Source: Rosa chinensis (taxonomy: Eukaryota; Streptophyta; Magnoliopsida; Rosales; Rosaceae). From it: a stretch of DNA of 64,000 nt. The notes under the pieces were generated by a model, which saw only the letters and a program-made list of their open reading frames with translations, ran no database searches and was not told where the DNA came from. The translations under genes were made by a program, and so were the position numbers. Numbering within the stretch: position 1 is the first letter of the stretch; every line of letters begins with the position of its first letter. Positions 57,558-64,000 of the stretch are shown here, piece after piece. The stretch covers positions 44,157,139 through 44,221,138 of the forward strand of contig NC_037094.1 in the NCBI RefSeq assembly GCF_002994745.2, written 5' to 3'.

Positions 57558-58664
57558 TCAAGCAGATAAGGTACCTTGCACCCCCGCATTCTGCTGGCCA
57601 ATAGCAATCACCCTCGCATGTCCCTGAGGATGTTGCCTCTGCTGATCCCTCTGTCTCATACCCCGAGGTCGGGTACACTCATTGGCCAAATGCCCTACTT
57701 GTCCGCAATTATAGCACGACCTAGGTTTCGGCTTCAAACATTGCCTCGCCATATGGCCCACTTCCTTGCAGTTATAACATGTTAAGGGTGCCACCTGCCC
57801 GTTAGGTGCAACCCCAACAGGTGCAGCTGCCACACTACCTGGCGCCTGCTGATGAGTCCTCTGCCTCTTTCAGAACCCACCCTGATTATCTGTCCCTTCA
57901 TTGTTCACAACAATTGCCTTTCCTTTCCTTCGAAGGTCTCTGTCAGCCGACTCCTGTTCTTGGAAAGTCAGATTCTCCTGCTCAATGGCCATAGCCTTAA
58001 CGAAAATGAGCTCCATCACCTTCAGTTCCAGAACAGCAACATCGCGCCGGATTGAAGAATTCAGTCCCCACTGAAACTTCATGGCTAAGCTCTCAGCATC
58101 CATCTGCCGCACAAAGCGATACAATCTTGAGAACTCAGCCTCATACTCCCTCACACTCTTAGTTCCTTGGACTAACGAGATAAATTCCCTTTCCAACTGC
58201 TCCCTCACTGAAGGTGGAAAGTACTTCTTTCTGAACAGTTCCACAAACTCATTCCAGGTCATGGTGGACACATCCATAACTCTCTGAGTACCATTCCACC
58301 ACACCCGTGCATCTCCTTGGAGCATAAATGTGGCAATCTTTCTCTTCTCAATGTCGTCGCAGACGACCATCTCGAAGTAGGTCTTCATATTCTCAATCCA
58401 TTGGTCTGCCAACATGTGATCCGTACCTCCCTGAAATGGAACTCCTCCCAACCTCGAAATCTCCTTTGCCAACTTCGACAAACGAGTAGGATCTACAACA
58501 TTAGCAACCTCCACCACAGGTGGAACAAGCAGCTCAACATTTGATGCCTCCACATCATTCTCAAACACCTCCTCAACAGGAGGAGGAATCCTGCCCCTAC
58601 CTCGGGCTCTACCCCTGCCTCTGGGCCTACCTCGACCCCTAGCTCGTCCTCCTTGTGAATCCAT
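57558..58664 (-). pseudogene. Tekay-type gag with one in-frame stop
   Basis: ATG at 58664. An N-terminal Arg/Gly-rich run (GRGRPRGRGRARGRGR) precedes the gypsy gag capsid (GTDHMLADQWIENMKTYFEM, EFVELFRKKYFPPSVREQLE, SVREYEAEFSRLYRFV). After a single in-frame TGA (57870-57872) the same frame runs on for 103 residues (57561-57869) with two CCHC zinc knuckles ([28 protein letters not shown]) and ends at 57558. Gag forms the virus-like particle and binds RNA. The stop could be a CGA-to-TGA change at a methylated CpG. Coding ends where protease would begin, and the PPT follows 500 bp later: pol is deleted. Confidence 0.92.
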
Positions 58665-59015
58665 AACCTAAGGAGCATAGCAACCTTGGTTAATACTTGT
58701 AAAATCTTCAAACACAAGTAAAAGTCAACGTTATGACTAAATCAACCACACACAACGTCAGAAGATACAATTCTATCCCCTACGTAAGCAAGAGTTAAAT
58801 CTAAAGGTCCTCATTCCTCAAAAGACTATAACTCCTAGAAGCTACCTTAAGCTCCTACAACTTATTCACTGAGCCAACACTACCCTGAAGACTCACATTC
58901 CAACACTCATTGCATACCCAATGACTATATCAATACCGAAGAGCATCAGATGGGGATCCGCTGCAGACGGGCCATCACTCGAGGAGTATTGATTGTCACC
59001 AAATATGCACCTTAC

Positions 59016-59027
59016 GCTCTGATACCA
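59016..59027 (-). other. primer binding site (tRNA-iMet) of the gag-only element
   Basis: TGGTATCAGAGC on the minus strand, a full match to the plant initiator-Met PBS, three bases from the 5' LTR. Confidence 0.92.
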
Positions 59028-59030
59028 AAC

Positions 59031-61996
59031 TGTCACGCCCCTGATTTTATACACAATAAATCGATATATAACCCCATAATTATATATGCGTGAAACGTCC
59101 AGTCATCAATACAAAGTACCTGAAATCTTTTTCCCTTAAACTTACACACATATTGATGCCCTGAACCCTCAAAGTTAATATACACTCGCTCCAAAGAGTT
59201 ATATATTACACCAGCTTACGAATTAAATTATCAACAACAAGATAAACGTAAATACTGCTCAGAGTTAACTATACAACGGAAGTCCTTAACAACAGTGAAG
59301 TCACAAAGATAGCTCCCTACCGTAAAGCTGCAAAAGCGCCACCTCAGCTTCAGCCACGATTTCCTTAACCTGCAGGATTAACCCCTACACCATTCCATTG
59401 AATAGTGCACCAGGTTGCCACACAACAAACCCGGTAAGCTTATGAAGCTCATATGAGTAACTCAAAACCAATTACACAAATTCCACAAAAGCCATCTGCT
59501 CATAACCTCAATCCTAACATCCAATTACACAAATTTCGGTCAAACAAGACTTGGTCAAGCAATGTTTAACACCACCCTAACGCACTACGGCGACTTCCAA
59601 AATCACACTCAATTCCCATTTCCCCCCCCCCCCTAGGAGCTTTGGTCATCAACATGACATCAAAGGTGAAAATCAAAGAGTCACCTTCCTATCCTCAACA
59701 CAGAGTACAATTCGTCACCACTATGCTCTTAAGATAAATCAAACCATCAATCAATACAATCAAGAAGAAACAAGGCAATCACATATCAAAACAAGCCAAA
59801 CAAATCATAGTAACCCCTGCATATAATTTAGTTCAGGAGGTCACATTAAGTCAAGCAATTCAAATCAAAGTAGTCATCGAAGTCCCACACTCTGACGTCT
59901 GTAGGTAGCCCCAACCATCACAGCAGTCCTCTCGATCTTTGTTAACTTAATAACAATTCAGCTCAGCTACCGAGCAATCATCACAGTGATCATCACCTAG
60001 ATTTCCACCGATCATCACCCAGATATTCATCGTCCAACTGATCATCACCTAGATTTCAAGGATCATCACATAGATTCACGCAGATATCGCCAATCATCGC
60101 ACAGATAGCGATCATCACATAGATTTCGCTGGTCATCACATAGATAGCGATCATCACATAGATTTCAACCATCCTACTCATATTCCTACACAAGCTACAC
60201 AGATATTTCTATACAAGCTTTACATGACAATCATCACAAAGATTCACCATACTGATGTCATCGATTCATTACACAAATATTCCTACATAAGCTTTTCATG
60301 ACAATCATCACAAAGATTCACCACGAAGTCACTAATACATGAATATATATGTATATATATACCCCATAATATATATATAGACACACATAGTCATCCACTC
60401 AGAAATGCCACTAATACCAACTATAGTCGTAGTTAACCTAATAACTCCAAGACAATAGGGTAGTCATGCTCATAACAAATATCGATCATATTCATAACAA
60501 ATATTGATCCTGCTCATAACAAATATCAATCCTGTTCGTGACAAATATCGATTATACTCATAACAAACATCGATCCTGCTCATAACACATATCGATCACA
60601 CTCATAACAATTATCGTGAGATTTCCCCAACAAACGATAAATGTAATTCGTTCACAAATGAACCTTGTGAGATTACTCACCTTGAATCTCCCGCTGCGTC
60701 TTCAATATAGAACAAGGCAGCCAATCCACAAAATAGCCGTCCGAGGAGTACTACGTCACGTACCTAAGGAATTACAGCTCTCATTCAGTCAACGAATCAC
60801 AAGGGATAACGTTCGAAACCCTAAATCGAACCAAAATTCCCAAGGTGACGCCAAATGAGGCGAAACCACATCCGAGACCTCCCAAAGTCTCCGGAATACG
60901 CCCACGATCGATGTGACCAAACCACAAGTCAATCGGACGCTCAAATCCTCAAGGATCGAATAAATCGATCGGTATGAAACTGCAAAAATCATAACAATTC
61001 CATACGAACTCCAAAATTTGCATATTATATATCAAAACGCTCGTATCAACGAGTAGAACATATATAATACCAAAAACAGTTCCTTAAGTGGCCGGAACAC
61101 CACCGGAACTCCACCACAGACGGTGGTGCACCGCCGCAGGCCAAAAACTCATTATTTCACAAAACTCCCAACATCAAAAAGCTTCATCTAAGCATGCTTG
61201 TGAACTTTCATAACTGGATCGAAGTCAGAAAACAAGCTTAAGGGATCGCAAACTACCTCACAAGCCGTGAACAGTAATCCCAACTGAGTTGATCGAAGTT
61301 TCACGTGAATCGATCCAAACAACCACCAGGGATCGATCGGTGAGGCTGTTCTGAGCTCAACCAAGAAAACTCGAAGCCTTGCCGACGTCGGAATAAGGAT
61401 CGCCGGCCGGGTCCGATTTCTTCAATCTGGGCCGCCTTGAACTGCCACCGAGACTGAGAATCGTCGTAAGAGACCACCACAGAGACGACCGGAGCAAGGA
61501 GGCGAGTCGTTCTGGGCTGGTTTCACCGGAATAGGTAGCCGGAGCTGTGAGTTCCGACCGGGTCGGAATGCCGGGTCCGGGTCGGGTCAGTCGAAGATTT
61601 TCGTTTCTGAAGGCACGGACGAGAGAGAAGAGAGAGAGAGTGTATTTCCGGAAATGGAAATGAGGAAAAATGAATATATTTTTCTGATTTTTCCTATATA
61701 TACTAAAACGGAAACTTTTTCCAATAGCCATAACTTCCTCATACGAACTCCGATTCTCGCGTTCCATATGTCCACGAACTCGTATCGACGCGCTCTACAA
61801 CTTTCGTGAAGGAAGTTTTCGGAGAATCTCAACGTATCAAAAGTCAACCTTGAAACCCCCCTAATTCCACACTTTACGAATAAAAATTCGTCCGAAACAC
61901 TTCCGCTCCGTCCACGAGCCACGAAACCGTCCAACAACCATAAAATTAATTCCGGAAAATCCTCGGAAAATAATTACGAATTTCCGGGGCATCACA
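59031..61996 (-). repeat. 5' LTR of the gag-only element
   Basis: 2966 bp. The C run is 12 long (59622-59633) against 14 in the other LTR. The conserved hairpin at 59409-59435 has one stem mismatch here (ACCAGGTT). A TATA box (TATATATAG) lies at 61694-61702 on the minus strand, ~294 bp from the LTR start. Confidence 0.95.
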
Positions 61997-62001
61997 ATAA
62001 C

Positions 62002-62478
62002 CATATCTTCACTATTCTTATCGGAAACAAATAAACAAATGCTAGATATATATGAAATGGTAACTATTGTGAAACAATTTGTGCCAAAAACTAAAATGTC
62101 ATTAACTAATAGATCTAGGATCCAAGATCCAAAATAGAATGGACAAGATTAAGAGGTGGAAACGAAACAAGATAAGATTTGGTTGATCACGGCTTGTATG
62201 TCAATGAGGTAGTGAAGCAACATTAAATAGTGAAAAACATGAAAGATGACATTTAGGGTTAGAAGACTATAATTGTAATTATATAAACAGATGTGTTAAA
62301 AAATCGTGGGGTCATTGGTTAGTAATTTTCGCCTTTTCGGCTTCTGTGAAAACAAACCTTAAATAGGTACATTTCCCCTTAATTTCCCTTATTAGGGTTA
62401 GTTGAATTCTCAAACATATAGTTTTAAAAAGATTAAATTGATAATTAAATATCTATATTTTTTTAAATATCTATATAA
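62002..62478. other. AT-rich intergenic sequence
   Basis: No coding or repeat structure seen. Confidence 0.45.
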
Positions 62479-62851
62479 GAGCATCTTTAGCAATACTAGC
62501 CATTTTTTAGTCAAATTTTAGCCAAAATATCTAAAAAGTCATTTTGGCTAGCCATTTTAGAAATACATCTGTATCAGTGCTCTCTATTTTAGCTAATTTT
62601 GAGTTTATGTTATTTTTCAAATGAAGATCAAATAGTTTAAATGTATTTATAAATTTCATAAAATGACCCAAAATGAATGTTTTAAATTATAGAGAGCCTC
62701 ATCTCGCTCTCTATATTTAGGAGCGTGATAGCTAAAAGTTATAATAGAGAGTCACTTAGGAGTTTAGTGTAGCTGCTAAAATATATAAAAAGCTAAACAT
62801 GCTCTCCAAAATAGCTAAGAAGCCAAAATAGAGAGTCTGCTAAAGATGCTC
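62479..62851. mobile_element. Tourist-like (PIF/Harbinger) MITE
   Basis: 373 bp, TIR GAGCATCTTTAGCA at both ends, TSD taa (62476-62478, 62852-62854). Inner sequence carries ctctctatttt / aaaatagagag inverse phrases. No coding. Confidence 0.85.
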
Positions 62852-62854
62852 TAA

Positions 62855-63202
62855 TAACTAATAAATTTGGTTAATCACATCTCATTTATATGGATACTCA
62901 TTATAGGGTCACCTTAATTAGGTCATGTGATAGATATCTATCAGATTTCTATCGTCATTATTAGGTTTATAACAATTTCTTGAATCTGGATAAGACAACT
63001 TGTGGATGACAAAGAATGCAAGGATGATCAAATTTCTTCTTTACATCCCTAATGATGCAAAAGTTCATATCCCCGCTCCATTCCTGTTTGGGGATAATGA
63101 GGATGTTCATCGTCATCCCAACTGAGGAGCGAATTCTCCTTGGGGACCTAAATTTTATGTAATTCTTTTATAATTCAAGTTCACTAGTTTGATATATGTG
63201 AT
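62855..63202. other. intergenic
   Basis: Nothing recognised. Confidence 0.4.
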
Positions 63203-63233
63203 ACTATATATATATATACACACACACACACAC
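63203..63233. repeat. (TA)n(CA)n microsatellite
   Basis: About seven TA units followed by about eight CA units, at the left edge of the inverted-repeat element. Confidence 0.85.
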
Positions 63234-63640
63234 TCATAGATCGGCCTCACTCTTCAGATAAGACGTGTGAGGATGGAGTTTAGGGTCACTTTTCGGTCTT
63301 ATATCTACATCTCAACTGTTCAGTTTTTAGATACTAATGTATAAATCATCTCTGCAAAATTTCAGCCAAATTGATGATCTTTCAGGTATCTAACTCAATT
63401 AAACTAATGGACGAATTGAATCTGTCCACCCTGAACCATACTAGCTTTCAGGTAGTTATCAATGCCTTAACGACCATCAATTTGGCTGAGATTTTGTAGT
63501 GATAATCTATACATTAGTATCTAAAAACTGAACAGTCGAGATGTGGATATGAAACCGAAAAGTGACCTTAAACTCCAACATCACAAGTTAATTTCAGAGT
63601 GAAGCCTTACTCTTGATAGGATCTGTATATGAGACACATA
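63225..63640. mobile_element. inverted-repeat (fold-back/MITE-like) element
   Basis: Arms ~63275-63400 and ~63455-63580 are inverse copies, for example ggtcacttttcggt against accgaaaagtgacc, and tttagatactaatgtata against tatacattagtatctaaa. The right edge has another CA-rich run (acacatacacacacacag). No TSD identified. Confidence 0.75.
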
Positions 63641-64000
63641 CACACACACAGCGGACGGAAGCTTCTCAGCCATTGATTGCTTTAAATGAAACGCAATGGC
63701 TCAGATTGAATTCTTCCAAAAAAAAATCGCGGGTCGAAATACAAGACTCAAACCCCACTATTGAGTCTCCACTCCCAGCGATGCAATCAAAATCTCTGGT
63801 TCTCCACCCAAAATCCAGGTCTTCTCATCTCCACAAAAAATCACGCTGATGAGTCTCTTCTCACCCAAAACCATTGACAGCGCCGGAGTGATTCTACTGG
63901 CGACACCCGATATCAGTCCCTGCCGAACCTCGTCATCTCCTTAGTCCTCCTCACTGCTACCGCTTAGGTTGGACAATGACGCGGTCACAGGAGTTCATCA
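63641..64000. other. unassigned right edge, possibly a gene 5' flank
   Basis: CT- and C-rich sequence unlike the AT-rich spacer before it. A plus-strand frame (63613-63849) overlaps the MITE and has no domain. It could be the start of a gene to the right of the window. Confidence 0.3.

Larger units (their letters stand above)
54080..61996 (-). mobile_element. gag-only (TR-GAG-like) Tekay-type retrotransposon with 2.97 kb LTRs
   Basis: 7917 bp with perfect TSD ataac (54075-54079, 61997-62001). LTRs 54080-57049 (2970 bp) and 59031-61996 (2966 bp) differ by about 30 substitutions plus 2 bp in a C run and 2 bp in a TA run, by my eye count, i.e. ~1%. The internal region is only ~1.98 kb: PBS (59016-59027), gag on the minus strand, then directly the PPT, with no protease, RT or integrase. 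Terminal-repeat elements with only gag are known as TR-GAG and depend on an autonomous relative. Gag and LTR type fit the Tekay/Del chromovirus group. Confidence 0.94.

Noticed and set aside
63613..63849. 78-residue plus-strand frame at the right edge
   Set aside because: It starts inside the inverted-repeat element and shows no family features. Kept only as a note that the edge might flank a gene.

Overview
This 64 kb window is nuclear DNA of a flowering plant, most likely a eudicot. The retrotransposon clades are plant-specific (Athila-type and Tekay/Del-like Ty3/gypsy, Ty1/copia), the CACTA transposase is of the plant En/Spm type, and the single clear host gene is a plant RING-H2 ubiquitin ligase. 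I cannot name the species. Nearly all of the rest is transposon. Most elements can be bounded to the base because their target-site duplications (TSDs) are still readable.

Layout. 1-8018: a decayed Ty1/copia element on the minus strand whose left end lies outside the window, interrupted by a solo LTR (1678-3707). 8599-9637: a 1.04 kb poly(A)-tailed retroposed insert with a 19 bp TSD. 10848-11831: the intact RING-H2 gene (minus strand), carrying a recent 90 bp in-frame tandem duplication. 12218-45217: a nested block of exactly 33 kb. A ~1.0 kb non-autonomous hAT element (8 bp TSD TAAACTAA) was split by a ~12.7 kb Athila-type element (TSD TTCTG). That element then received a 10.7 kb CACTA transposon in its 3' LTR (13943-24642), a deleted Athila-like element in its pol (29401-32334), a Tekay-like solo LTR in pol (33862-36912) and another in gag (38694-41275). 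The CACTA carries TNPD-like and TNPA-like genes plus a captured exon of the ADA2 transcriptional adaptor.

45240-54065: a long-TIR MITE, a third Tekay-like solo LTR (45909-48485) with a striking cluster of short hairpins, a 3 x ~155 bp tandem repeat ending in a 37-C run, a large fold-back of F-box/LRR gene fragments (51150-52770), and a small hAT element. 54080-61996: a young gag-only (TR-GAG-like) Tekay-type element with 2.97 kb LTRs that differ by only about 1%. 62479-64000: a Tourist-like MITE, another inverted-repeat element, and unassigned sequence.

Inferred order of events: the hAT insertion came first, then Athila, then the four insertions into Athila. The gag-only element at 54-62 kb is probably among the youngest. 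The most unusual signals are the G-loop hairpin arrays with compensatory stem changes inside Tekay-like LTRs, a promoter block conserved at fixed spacing across divergent LTRs, the F-box/LRR fold-back (a possible small-RNA source), the ADA2 fragment inside the CACTA, and the RING gene duplication.
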